The notes: generated by a model from the letters alone, not told the origin. A DNA stretch of 8,267 nucleotides from an uncultured Bacillaceae bacterium (GCA_904501845.1 CAJGCH010000128.1:1-8267); one strand, 5' to 3'; positions 1 to 6,743 are shown, counted from the first letter of the stretch. Program-made: numbers and translations.

Positions 1-1341
1 ATAGACGAAGCCATAGCGCTTTTGGAAACCATTCAGCCAGCTTAGCAAATCCGTGAATGACCAAACACAATAGCCAAGCATTTCAACACCATCTGAAATC
101 GCTTCTTGGATGGCCTCAATATGAGCATGCAGGTATTTAATCCTATACTCATCATGGATTTTGTCCTCATCTTCTACCTGGTCGAATTCGCCGAGTCCAT
201 TTTCACTTATCAGAATCGGCAATTCATATCGGTTTGTGATCCTGCGAAGGGCAATCCTTAGTCCTTGCGGGTCAATATTCCAATCCCAATTGGTACGCTC
301 GAGATGTGGATTCGCCGTTGTTTTATACAACCCTGGAATGCCCGAATCCTGTGATGTTCCTTTAATGCCGGTTGTATTCATTTCCCCGGCGCCTACACCA
401 TCCTCTAATGGATTCATCTCATAGGTTGTGCTCTGATAATAATTTAAGCCCATAAAATCCGGCTTGCCTTCCTTTAGTAAATCAAAGTCTCCCTCTTCCA
501 CTTCTGGAGCAAGACCACATCCCCTTAAATAGTTCCATGCTGATTTTGGGTATGTCCCAAAGGTATAGATATCCATCCACCAATGGTTATTCAGCTCCTC
601 AGCGTTCTCTGCCGCCAATATATCCTCCGGCTTTGAGGTGGCCGGGTAGGCTGGAGAATAAGCAAAGCTTGGACCAATCTGGCCATCGGGCACATACTTT
701 CTAAACGCTTTGATGACACTGGCATTGGCAAGGTTAGCATGGTGATTCACCTGATAAAACAGCTTTTTATTCTCCAAACCTGGCGGATGTGAGCCTTCAT
801 CATATCCATGGCTCGTAAATATATTTTGTTCATTTAAGCTGACCCAATATTTCACGCGGTCGCCAAAACGTTTAAAGCATTCCACGCTGTAATCGGTAAA
901 ATCCTCGATGATTCTGCGGGATTCCCAGCCCCCGTATTCATCCTGAAGTGCCTGAGGCAAATCCCAGTGATATAAGGTTAAAATGGGCTCAATTTTATGT
1001 TTCAGCAATTCATTGATCAACCCATCATAAAAGGCAATGCCCTTCTCGTTAACCTCGCCTCTTCCATTCGGAAAAATACGTGCCCAGGAAACGGAAAAAC
1101 GATAGGCCTTCAACCCCATTTCTGCCATCAAACGGACATCTTCCTTATAGCGGTGATAGTGATCGACAGCCACATCTCCTGTCGTCCCTTTAAACGTCTT
1201 ACCGGGTATACGAACAAATTGATCCCAATTCGTCATCCCTTTCCCATCCACATCCCATGCTCCCTCGACTTGATAGGCAGCAGAAGCCGCTCCCCACAAA
1301 AAGTCAGACGGAAATGGTTTTAATATTTTATGTATCATCAT
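1..1341 (-). CDS. Glycoside hydrolase family 1, probable 6-phospho-beta-glycosidase (3' end cut by window edge)
   Basis: This is a cytoplasmic retaining beta-glycosidase, last gene of the operon seen here. 447 residues are visible; by comparison with LacG-type enzymes (about 470 residues) some 25 to 30 are missing. The N-terminal GH1 signature is at residues 14-28 (FLWGAASAAYQVEGA), with the glycone-binding Gln at Q24 and H125 in LYHWD. The acid/base Glu is E171 in SLNEQN (usual form TFNEP) and the nucleophile is E380 in ISENG. In the C-terminal sugar-binding loop the Glu of ordinary beta-glucosidases (DNFEW) is replaced: the text is DLLSWLNGFQKRYGF. S434, K441 and Y443 have exactly the spacing of the phosphate-binding Ser428/Lys435/Tyr437 of LacG. 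That points to a substrate phosphorylated at O6; gluco or galacto preference is not visible. ATG 1341 follows AAGGGAG with a 6-base gap; ATG 1338 is the alternative. The gene starts 42 bases after the ROK kinase, with no terminator between. Confidence 0.9.
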   Translation of the reverse strand, partial: MMIHKILKPFPSDFLWGAASAAYQVEGAWDVDGKGMTNWDQFVRIPGKTFKGTTGDVAVDHYHRYKEDVRLMAEMGLKAYRFSVSWARIFPNGRGEVNEKGIAFYDGLINELLKHKIEPILTLYHWDLPQALQDEYGGWESRRIIEDFTDYSVECFKRFGDRVKYWVSLNEQNIFTSHGYDEGSHPPGLENKKLFYQVNHHANLANASVIKAFRKYVPDGQIGPSFAYSPAYPATSKPEDILAAENAEELNNHWWMDIYTFGTYPKSAWNYLRGCGLAPEVEEGDFDLLKEGKPDFMGLNYYQSTTYEMNPLEDGVGAGEMNTTGIKGTSQDSGIPGLYKTTANPHLERTNWDWNIDPQGLRIALRRITNRYELPILISENGLGEFDQVEDEDKIHDEYRIKYLHAHIEAIQEAISDGVEMLGYCVWSFTDLLSWLNGFQKRYGFVY

Positions 1342-1347
1342 TTTAGG

Positions 1348-1354
1348 CTCCCTT
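1348..1354 (-). promoter_or_regulatory. Ribosome binding site of the GH1 gene
   Basis: AAGGGAG on the minus strand lies 6 bases before ATG 1341 and 9 before the adjacent ATG 1338, so it favours the first ATG. Confidence 0.65.
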
Positions 1355-1383
1355 CCTCTTTAGCTTTTCTCGAATACTAGCAT

Positions 1384-2295
1384 TCAACCAATGATTACGT
1401 TCTTTTGCCTCTGCAGGAAATGATACAGAGCTCCGATTAAATTAGAATCATTGCCAAACTGGCATCTTTCCACGGTAACCGCTATGCCTTCTTTGTCATA
1501 TTTCATTTGCTGCAATCGTTCATTGATCTGCTCAATGAATCCATCTCGTTGGCTGATTGCACCGCCAATCAAAATCTTCTCCGGATCAAAGATAAATTGC
1601 AGGTTATAGATGCCGACAGCAAGCCGCTTCATAAACTTTTCAATCTCATCCTGTACGTCCGCATCCCCATTTTCTGCAAAATCAAATATGACCTTACCGC
1701 TAAGAACATCCGGTTCCATCCCTTTTCGTTTAGCCACCTGCTTAATCAAGCCGCCTACGGCTGCCAGCGAACTCCAGGTTTCACCTGCTTGCTGTCCGAG
1801 ATAATCCTCCATCACCATATAACCAAATTCCCCGGCAAATCCGTTCTTACCATGACGAATCTTCTTATCTAGAACAACTGCACCGCCAATGCCGGTGCCT
1901 ATCACAATACAAAGATAATCGGCTGCATCCTTTGCAGCACCAATCCAGCCTTCAGCGAGCCCGGCACAATTTGCATCATTTTCTATTTCAACCGGTAAAC
2001 CTGTCCGTTCCTGAAGGAGTTTTTTTATATTGGGTCCATGAAGATAAGGGAGAGCCGTAATTCCTTCGATATAACCTGTTTCCGTATTCACCGCTCCTGG
2101 CATGCTGACAGCCAGGCCATTCACTAAATATGATTGCCTGAATGACTTCACTATAGAATCAATCGCATCCAATAAATCGTCGAGACTCTTTTTGGGAGTC
2201 GGCAGGGAGGATTTTTCGATAAAACATCCGGTTTCATCCATAAGAGCATATTTGATGGCTGATCCTCCAACATCAAGTACCGTGTAGTAATTCAC
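1384..2295 (-). CDS. ROK-family sugar kinase, possibly a BglK-like beta-glucoside kinase
   Basis: This is a cytoplasmic ATP-dependent sugar kinase of 303 residues, about the family's normal length. The phosphate-binding motif DVGGSAIK is at residues 8-15. The catalytic Asp is D107 in ENDANCAGLAE. The second phosphate loop IGTGIGG is at 132-138, followed by GFAGEFGY at 152-159. In glucokinases, fructokinases and NagC-type ROK proteins this is normally GExGH followed by a CxCGxxGCxE zinc site. Here the His is Tyr (Y159) and no cysteine cluster follows, so the zinc site is absent. There is no N-terminal DNA-binding domain, so it is a kinase rather than a repressor. The longest frame begins at TTG 2310, but that codon overlaps the ribosome binding site; GTG 2295 has a 7-base gap and gives MNYYTVLDVGG. 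It lies between the lacI-type gene and GH1. Paired with a phospho-glycosidase and an ABC importer, phosphorylation of the imported disaccharide at O6 is the favoured role. Plain glucokinase is the alternative. Confidence 0.85.
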   Translation of the reverse strand: MNYYTVLDVGGSAIKYALMDETGCFIEKSSLPTPKKSLDDLLDAIDSIVKSFRQSYLVNGLAVSMPGAVNTETGYIEGITALPYLHGPNIKKLLQERTGLPVEIENDANCAGLAEGWIGAAKDAADYLCIVIGTGIGGAVVLDKKIRHGKNGFAGEFGYMVMEDYLGQQAGETWSSLAAVGGLIKQVAKRKGMEPDVLSGKVIFDFAENGDADVQDEIEKFMKRLAVGIYNLQFIFDPEKILIGGAISQRDGFIEQINERLQQMKYDKEGIAVTVERCQFGNDSNLIGALYHFLQRQKNVIIG

Positions 2296-2302
2296 CACAT
2301 AA

Positions 2303-2308
2303 CCTCCC
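2303..2308 (-). promoter_or_regulatory. Ribosome binding site that fixes the kinase start
   Basis: GGGAGG on the minus strand lies 7 bases before GTG 2295 and 4 before GTG 2298. It overlaps the upstream TTG 2310, which therefore is unlikely to be the start. Confidence 0.6.
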
Positions 2309-2339
2309 AACTAAATTTTTGTTCTAGGAATCTGGCAAA

Positions 2340-3344
2340 TTAGCAGGATTCCCTGATAATCAACTCAGATTCAATAAAGACCGGCTTCAATTGTGAGCGA
2401 TCATTGATCAAATCATCGAGCATATAGGCAGATAATTTACCAAACTTCTCTTTATCCTGTTTCACTGTTGTCAGTTTTGGAGAGCTGTAGCGACAAGCTG
2501 CAATATCATCACAGCCAATTAACCGGATATCCTCCGGACAATTCAGGCCTGCCTCCTTGATTGCTTGCAAGGCCCCTAAGGCCATCATATCTGATGTCGC
2601 GAATATAGCCTCGGGGAGATTTTCAGACTGGAGTATTCGCTTCATCGCCACATAACCGCTTTCCTCATGAAAGTCACCATATTGAATCCAGTCCTCGCAA
2701 ACCTCCAGACCGAATTGATTCATCGCCTCCAGAAAGCCTTGTTTTCGAAATACCGAAACGGGAGAATCAAACTTGCCGCCTATAAAACCGACTTTTTTTA
2801 TGGTCTGAAGATAGAGATACTCTACTACTTTTCTTGCCAAACCGACATTATCCGTCATGATATAACTTGCTTTTGGTCCTTTTAACTCAATATCGATTCC
2901 GATGCAGGGAAGCCCCTCTTTTGCTAAATTATAGGTAGACTCCTCTACCTCCTCTCCGGCAATGATTAAGCAGCCATCCACATTGAAATGCCGGCACCTT
3001 GCTATATAGCTGCCATTATCCGTATTAAATTTTTCATTTGAAAACATTAAAATATCATATCCAAGCAAACCCATATTCTTCTTGAAGGAGGAAATTACCT
3101 CATTAAAGTACGGATGGGTCATGTCTACATTAATCCTCCCGGCATAAATCAATCCAATCAGATTAGACTTTTTTGTTGCCAGCGATCTGGCAGAAAAGCT
3201 GGGCTCGAAACCGCTCTGATGAATAATATCGAGCACTTTTTTCTTTGTTTTTTCACTTATTCCATCATAATTATTGATGACCTTTGATACGGTCCCTGGC
3301 GAAACATTTGCCATCTGTGCAATATCTTTAATGGTTAAATTCAT
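2340..3344 (-). CDS. LacI/GalR-family transcriptional regulator
   Basis: This is a DNA-binding sugar-responsive regulator of 334 residues, a full-length family member. The LacI-type helix-turn-helix covers residues 4-25 (TIKDIAQMANVSPGTVSKVIN), with recognition-helix residues P16, G17 and K21. The hinge helix is near 50-58 (FSARSLATKK); its Leu is the one that in this family wedges into a central CpG step of the operator. A periplasmic-binding-protein-like sensor domain follows from about residue 62 (GLIYAGRI) to the end, including SDMMALGAL and the late LIGCDDIAACRYSSPKLTTV segment. ATG 3344 follows AGAAGGG with a 6-base gap. It lies 31 bases after the second permease and 44 before the kinase, so it is probably co-transcribed and autoregulated. 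Likely targets are the three GAAACCGSTTTC palindromes upstream of the operon, all with a central CpG. The inducer is probably the imported or phosphorylated sugar (inference). Confidence 0.93.
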   Translation of the reverse strand: MNLTIKDIAQMANVSPGTVSKVINNYDGISEKTKKKVLDIIHQSGFEPSFSARSLATKKSNLIGLIYAGRINVDMTHPYFNEVISSFKKNMGLLGYDILMFSNEKFNTDNGSYIARCRHFNVDGCLIIAGEEVEESTYNLAKEGLPCIGIDIELKGPKASYIMTDNVGLARKVVEYLYLQTIKKVGFIGGKFDSPVSVFRKQGFLEAMNQFGLEVCEDWIQYGDFHEESGYVAMKRILQSENLPEAIFATSDMMALGALQAIKEAGLNCPEDIRLIGCDDIAACRYSSPKLTTVKQDKEKFGKLSAYMLDDLINDRSQLKPVFIESELIIRESC

Positions 3345-3375
3345 GTTAATCCCTTCTAAGATTGAGTGATAATCA

Positions 3376-4218
3376 TTATTTTACAGAGCCTTCGGTAATA
3401 CTTGAAATAAATAACCTATTGAATAACAAGAATACCACTAGCAGCGGAACCGTTGCCCAAAATACACCTGACATAATCATCCCAAAATCCACATCTCGGG
3501 TATTGCTCAACTGAGCTAATGCTACTTGAATCGTATAATTCTCCGGGTCTCTCAAGACGGTAAACTGCCATAGGAACTCTCCCCATACAGCGGTAAAAAC
3601 AATAATGCCTAGTGTGGCAAATGCGGGCAGAATAATCGGTACGACAATACTTCGGTAAATTCTAAAGTTTGAGCACCCATCGAGTTTCGCTGCCTCCATC
3701 AGCTCATCAGGAACCGATTTACTGATATATTGCCTCATCAGAAATATGCCTAAAGGGTTCAAAAAGAACAGCACCATAACCCCTGGCAAGGTATCCAGTA
3801 AGCCTGCGTTTGAGATGAGGAAATATTGAGGGATTAACCCTAATTGCGGCGGAATGATCATCGTTAACAAAATGGCTATAAAGAGAGCATTTTTTCCGCG
3901 GAATGAGAACTTCGCAAAAGCAAAACCAGCCAAGGAACTAATAAATAGCACCACAATTGTGACGATGATGCATATGACAAAGGAGTTCCACATTGAACCG
4001 AAGAAATCAATGGAGTTTAACACCTTATTAAAATTTTCGGCCAGCATATTTCCTGGTGTAATGGTAGGCGGAATGGAGTTAAAGGCTGAGCTTGGTCTGG
4101 TCGCCATTACAAACATCCAATAAAACGGAAACAACGAAATGAAGGATGCTATCGACAAAAAGATATATACAAGGAGTTTCCCAGTGGAAAACCTTCTTGT
4201 CTTTTCATTTTTTTTCAC
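3376..4218 (-). CDS. Carbohydrate ABC transporter permease, MalG/AraQ type (CUT1)
   Basis: This is an inner component of a sugar importer in the cell membrane, 280 residues. About six membrane segments are visible: roughly residues 14-36, 77-101, 110-134, 145-163, 193-213 and 251-271. The cytoplasmic EAA loop that docks on the ATPase is at about 175-198 (EAAKLDGCSNF then IILP). The C-terminal end ITEGSVK is typical of the MalG-like partner in CUT1 systems. The start is GTG 4218. Its GTGA overlaps the stop of the first permease by 4 bases, which suggests translational coupling, and AAGGAGG (4227-4233) lies 8 bases upstream. It forms a heterodimer with the product of the preceding gene. The substrate cannot be read from the permease itself; context suggests a beta-linked oligosaccharide. 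Confidence 0.94.
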   Translation of the reverse strand: MKKNEKTRRFSTGKLLVYIFLSIASFISLFPFYWMFVMATRPSSAFNSIPPTITPGNMLAENFNKVLNSIDFFGSMWNSFVICIIVTIVVLFISSLAGFAFAKFSFRGKNALFIAILLTMIIPPQLGLIPQYFLISNAGLLDTLPGVMVLFFLNPLGIFLMRQYISKSVPDELMEAAKLDGCSNFRIYRSIVVPIILPAFATLGIIVFTAVWGEFLWQFTVLRDPENYTIQVALAQLSNTRDVDFGMIMSGVFWATVPLLVVFLLFNRLFISSITEGSVK

Positions 4219-5174
4219 TGTTGGCTCCTCCTTTTTCTCCCCATGCCAGATGTCAGATATACATTGATTGCTGCAAACACAGTAATCAGTATCAACAAGA
4301 TCATGGCCGTTGCGGATGCTGTACCAAAGGATTGTAATTTAAATGCATCACGATATAAGTACATCACAATTGTCATCGCTTCATCCCGTGTAAAGGCATC
4401 TGTACCCAAGAACACGGTTGGCTCTGAAAATAGCTGCAGGGCTCCAACGGTTGAGGTAAAGACTGTCAATATAATAAATGGTTTCAGCATTGGTATAGTA
4501 ATATAGCGGAACTGTTGAAACTTACTGGCCCCGTCAATAGTTGAGGCTTCGTAAAGATCGTTTGGAATACTCTGAATTCCAGCAAGGTAGATAATCGTGT
4601 TATAGCCTACCCATCGCCAAAAGACCATAATGGATATGGCAATTTTTGTTCCCCACTCTGAAGTAGCCCAGCTTACTGGATCAAGTCCGGCTAAGCTTAA
4701 TACATAATTGGCTAAAGAGGATTCGTGGTTACTAAACAGCACGCTGAAAATCAAGGCAACGGCTACCATGGAGGTAATATAGGGCATAAAGATCGTAACC
4801 CTAAAGAAGTTTCTGAATTTAAGGAAGGCCATGTTCAGCAAGTAGGCAAATATAATTCCAAACACAATTTGCGGGGCGGTTCCCATGATTCCCATGATTA
4901 TGGTGTTGTAGACCGACTTCCAGAAAAGAGGGTCCGTTAAGACAATTTTGAAATTATCCAGTCCTGCAAAGACCATCGGACTGAGGCCATTCCACTTTTG
5001 GAAGGCTAAATAAATACTAAATACAGCTGGATACAACCCAATAATCGCAAAGATGATGAAGAAAGGAGCAATATATAGATAGGCGGAATACATGTCTTTT
5101 TTCGCCTGAGACCTAAATGGCTTCTTTTTCTCTTTGGGCTTATTCGTAACGGCATTCGCTTTCACTGGATCCAT
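4215..5174 (-). CDS. Carbohydrate ABC transporter permease, MalF/UgpA type (CUT1)
   Basis: This is the MalF-like membrane subunit of the sugar importer, 319 residues from ATG 5174. A basic, Lys-rich N-terminal tail (about residues 1-28) precedes the first membrane segment at roughly 32-60 (YLYIAPFFIIFAIIGLYPAV). Further segments lie near 91-117, 128-150, 178-200, 234-252 and 290-310. The EAA loop for ATPase contact is at about 209-232 (EASTIDGASKFQQF then IPMLKP). The longest frame starts at GTG 5180, but that codon touches the ribosome binding site; ATG 5174 lies 7 bases after AGAGG (5182-5186). The gene follows the binding-protein gene after a 75-base gap that holds a GC-rich hairpin, and its stop overlaps the next permease's GTG. 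No ATPase gene is in the window, as is common for CUT1 systems of Bacilli that share MsmX. Confidence 0.94.
   Translation of the reverse strand: MDPVKANAVTNKPKEKKKPFRSQAKKDMYSAYLYIAPFFIIFAIIGLYPAVFSIYLAFQKWNGLSPMVFAGLDNFKIVLTDPLFWKSVYNTIIMGIMGTAPQIVFGIIFAYLLNMAFLKFRNFFRVTIFMPYITSMVAVALIFSVLFSNHESSLANYVLSLAGLDPVSWATSEWGTKIAISIMVFWRWVGYNTIIYLAGIQSIPNDLYEASTIDGASKFQQFRYITIPMLKPFIILTVFTSTVGALQLFSEPTVFLGTDAFTRDEAMTIVMYLYRDAFKLQSFGTASATAMILLILITVFAAINVYLTSGMGRKRRSQQ
4227..4233 (-). promoter_or_regulatory. Ribosome binding site supporting a GTG start for the second permease
   Basis: AAGGAGG on the minus strand lies 8 bases before GTG 4218, inside the end of the first permease gene. No in-frame ATG lies near it. 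Confidence 0.65.
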
Positions 5175-5194
5175 TTTCACACCTCTTTTCCATT

Positions 5195-5231
5195 AAAGGC
5201 GGGGGCGGTTACACAAGCCCCCTCCGCCTTT
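5195..5231 (-). terminator. GC-rich intra-operon hairpin (partial terminator or mRNA-stabilising element)
   Basis: An 8-pair outer stem (5195-5202 with 5224-5231, AAAGGCGG against CCGCCTTT), a single bulged base at 5223 and three more G-C pairs (5203-5205 with 5220-5222) enclose a 14-base loop. It lies between the binding-protein stop (5250) and the first permease start (5174). Read on the minus strand the stem is followed only by UUUAAUGG, a weak U tract, so read-through is expected. Read on the plus strand it is followed by TTTTT and would terminate antisense transcripts. Such hairpins after binding-protein genes are known to raise binding-protein levels over permease levels by 3'-end protection or partial termination; that role is inferred here. 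Confidence 0.65.
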
Positions 5232-5249
5232 TTCTGGTGGATAATTGAG

Positions 5250-6539
5250 TTATCGGTTTAATAAGCCCTTAGAGCGTTTAACAGCCTCTTTCCATTCCTT
5301 TTCAGGATCGGTTCCTTTCGTCTGGACATTCTCTAAAGCATTGGTTACTTCAGAATAAATCGGGAAGTATTTTTCACCTTTATATACAGCACCATTAATA
5401 TCTTGTGCAGCTTCTGCGAATACCGGCGCGGTTGATTGTCCGCCAAAGAATTCATCTTTGTTTGTCTTGAATTCTTCCATTTCATAGACAGAATGGGCAG
5501 AAGGGAATAACCCCTTATCTTGGAATGATTTCAGCTGATTTTCTGGAGAAACAAGCCACTCTGTGAATTTATAGGCTTCCTCTGCATTTTCTGTTTCGCC
5601 TGGAATGGAAATGAAGGAGCCTCCCCAGTTTGCCGCAAATTCTGTTGGCAATGTCGCCACTTTCCATTTACCGGATGACTCTTGCGCATTGCCTTCCATC
5701 CAGCCCTTTAACCAGCCAGCCCCTAACTCAGCAGCAAATTCCCCTTTATTAACGGCATTTGCCCATTCAGGTGACCACATTTCATATTTACCGACAATGC
5801 CCATTTCATTTAATTTCACCGCATAATCATATGCTTCTTTAACAGCGTTTCCTTTCTCCTCTATCAGCAACTTACCTTCTGGGCTAAGGAATGTTGTTTC
5901 TGCACCATCTAAGTAGGCTCTGAAGGCCATATCAATACTATCAATAAAAGGTTTACCGGTTTTTTCTTTCACCTTAAGCCCTGCTTCTTCAAAAGCGGCT
6001 GGTGAATCAATCAATGCTGCCACTTCTTCCGGATTGGTCGGCAAACCAGCCTCCTCAAATAAATCAACTCGATAGTATAACGCTTTTGGACCAATATCCG
6101 TTGGCAGACCAATCAAGAAATCTCCGCTTTCGTTCTCACCTGTTTTCCACTTCCAATCCAGGTATTGATCCTCAATATCCTTTGCACCAAGATCATAGAG
6201 GTTCTCAAAACGGTCTTGTGCCGCTTTGAAACGATCCAGCTGGTCAATTTCTAGCATTGTGATATCGGGCGCGCCATTTCCAGCAGATAAAGCGGTAAAT
6301 AATGCATCATGATGCTCCGCCGTTTCAGCGGATCTTACTTTAATTTTGACCCCAGGGTTTTCTTTTTCATATTCCTTCGCTAAATCCTCATAATTAGTTG
6401 CGCCAAATGTCCAGAAATTTAGAGTGACGTTTCCATCTCCGCCTTTACCAGAAGCCTCTTCATTATCCTTACATGCTGCTAATGACAATGCCAGTACTGT
6501 TGTTAGGCCGATTGCAGCCAGTTTCTTTAAACCTCTCAA
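5250..6539 (-). CDS. Sugar ABC transporter solute-binding lipoprotein (SBP family 1, CUT1)
   Basis: This is the extracellular receptor of the importer, anchored to the membrane by a lipid, 429 residues from TTG 6539. The signal peptide has a basic start (MRGLKK), a hydrophobic core (about residues 7-19) and the lipobox LAAC with C23 as the lipidated residue. A short Gly/Glu/Ser-rich linker (KDNEEASGKGG) leads to the mature fold starting LNFWTFG, then the family pattern YEKENPGVKIKV. It also has GNGAPDITMLEID, LPTDIGPKALYYRVDLFEEAGLP and the late WLVSPENQLKSFQDKGLFPS segment, typical of SBP family 1. The longest frame begins at TTG 6569, giving a poor hydrophilic extension (MINNNKGVRQ). AAGGGGG at 6548-6554 lies 8 bases before TTG 6539 and gives a normal signal peptide, so the shorter form is chosen. 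It is the first gene of the operon; many Trp and other aromatic residues fit sugar stacking. The substrate is not readable; beta-glucoside or cellobiose-type sugars fit the context. Confidence 0.93.
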   Translation of the reverse strand: MRGLKKLAAIGLTTVLALSLAACKDNEEASGKGGDGNVTLNFWTFGATNYEDLAKEYEKENPGVKIKVRSAETAEHHDALFTALSAGNGAPDITMLEIDQLDRFKAAQDRFENLYDLGAKDIEDQYLDWKWKTGENESGDFLIGLPTDIGPKALYYRVDLFEEAGLPTNPEEVAALIDSPAAFEEAGLKVKEKTGKPFIDSIDMAFRAYLDGAETTFLSPEGKLLIEEKGNAVKEAYDYAVKLNEMGIVGKYEMWSPEWANAVNKGEFAAELGAGWLKGWMEGNAQESSGKWKVATLPTEFAANWGGSFISIPGETENAEEAYKFTEWLVSPENQLKSFQDKGLFPSAHSVYEMEEFKTNKDEFFGGQSTAPVFAEAAQDINGAVYKGEKYFPIYSEVTNALENVQTKGTDPEKEWKEAVKRSKGLLNR

Positions 6540-6547
6540 TTGCCGTA

Positions 6548-6554
6548 CCCCCTT
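6548..6554 (-). promoter_or_regulatory. Ribosome binding site that decides the TTG start of the binding protein
   Basis: AAGGGGG on the minus strand lies 8 bases before TTG 6539. It falls inside the longer reading frame from TTG 6569, which has no comparable site in front of it. Confidence 0.6.
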
Positions 6555-6677
6555 ATTATTGTTAATCAACTGTTTACCAAGTGGATTTTAGCTACAAAAG
6601 ACCCTAGAAATTTTTAATACGGTCTCCCTCCTTTTCCACACTAATCTTGGAAAATATAATAATGGCACGATACTAAA

Positions 6678-6689
6678 GAAACCGGTTTC
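6678..6689. promoter_or_regulatory. Operator-like palindrome 1 (GAAACCGGTTTC)
   Basis: This is a perfect 12-base palindrome, extended to 14 by A/T at 6677 and 6690, with a central CpG. It is centred about 54 bases downstream of the predicted operon start. It shares the GAAACCGSTTTC core with palindromes 2 and 3 but lacks the outer TG...CA of a cre box, so the local LacI protein is the more likely binder. Confidence 0.65.
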
Positions 6690-6723
6690 TATGAAAGTTC
6701 AATTATATGTATTTATCTGCGAT

Positions 6724-6737
6724 TGAAACCGCTTTCA
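6724..6737. promoter_or_regulatory. Operator-like palindrome 2, perfect match to the CcpA cre consensus
   Basis: TGAAACCGCTTTCA matches the cre consensus TGWAANCGNTNWCA at every position, on either strand. It begins at the predicted transcription start (about 6737) and covers roughly +1 to +14, a placement where a bound repressor would block initiation. The inner 12 bases are identical to palindrome 3, so CcpA and the operon's own LacI regulator may compete for it. Confidence 0.72.
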
Positions 6738-6743
6738 TAGATG

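Noticed and set aside
161..424. Plus-strand open frame opposite the GH1 gene
   Set aside because: It lies wholly inside a well-supported gene on the other strand, has no recognisable protein features, and its presence follows from the codon use of the real gene. The same applies to the other opposite-strand frames under the operon and under the LysM hydrolase.
1384..2295. ROK protein as a NagC/XylR-type transcriptional repressor
   Set aside because: The protein starts directly at the phosphate-binding motif with no N-terminal helix-turn-helix, and the catalytic Asp is intact.
5195..5231. Hairpin as a full operon terminator separating the binding protein from the permeases
   Set aside because: The minus-strand U tract is short and interrupted, no separate promoter is evident for the permeases, and the gene order is that of a single transport operon.
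6702..6729. Second -10 box (TATAAT) for the operon
   Set aside because: The -35 candidates (GGTTTC at 17 bases, TTTCAA at 15) are poor and overlap palindrome 2; the promoter at 6744-6772 is clearly better.
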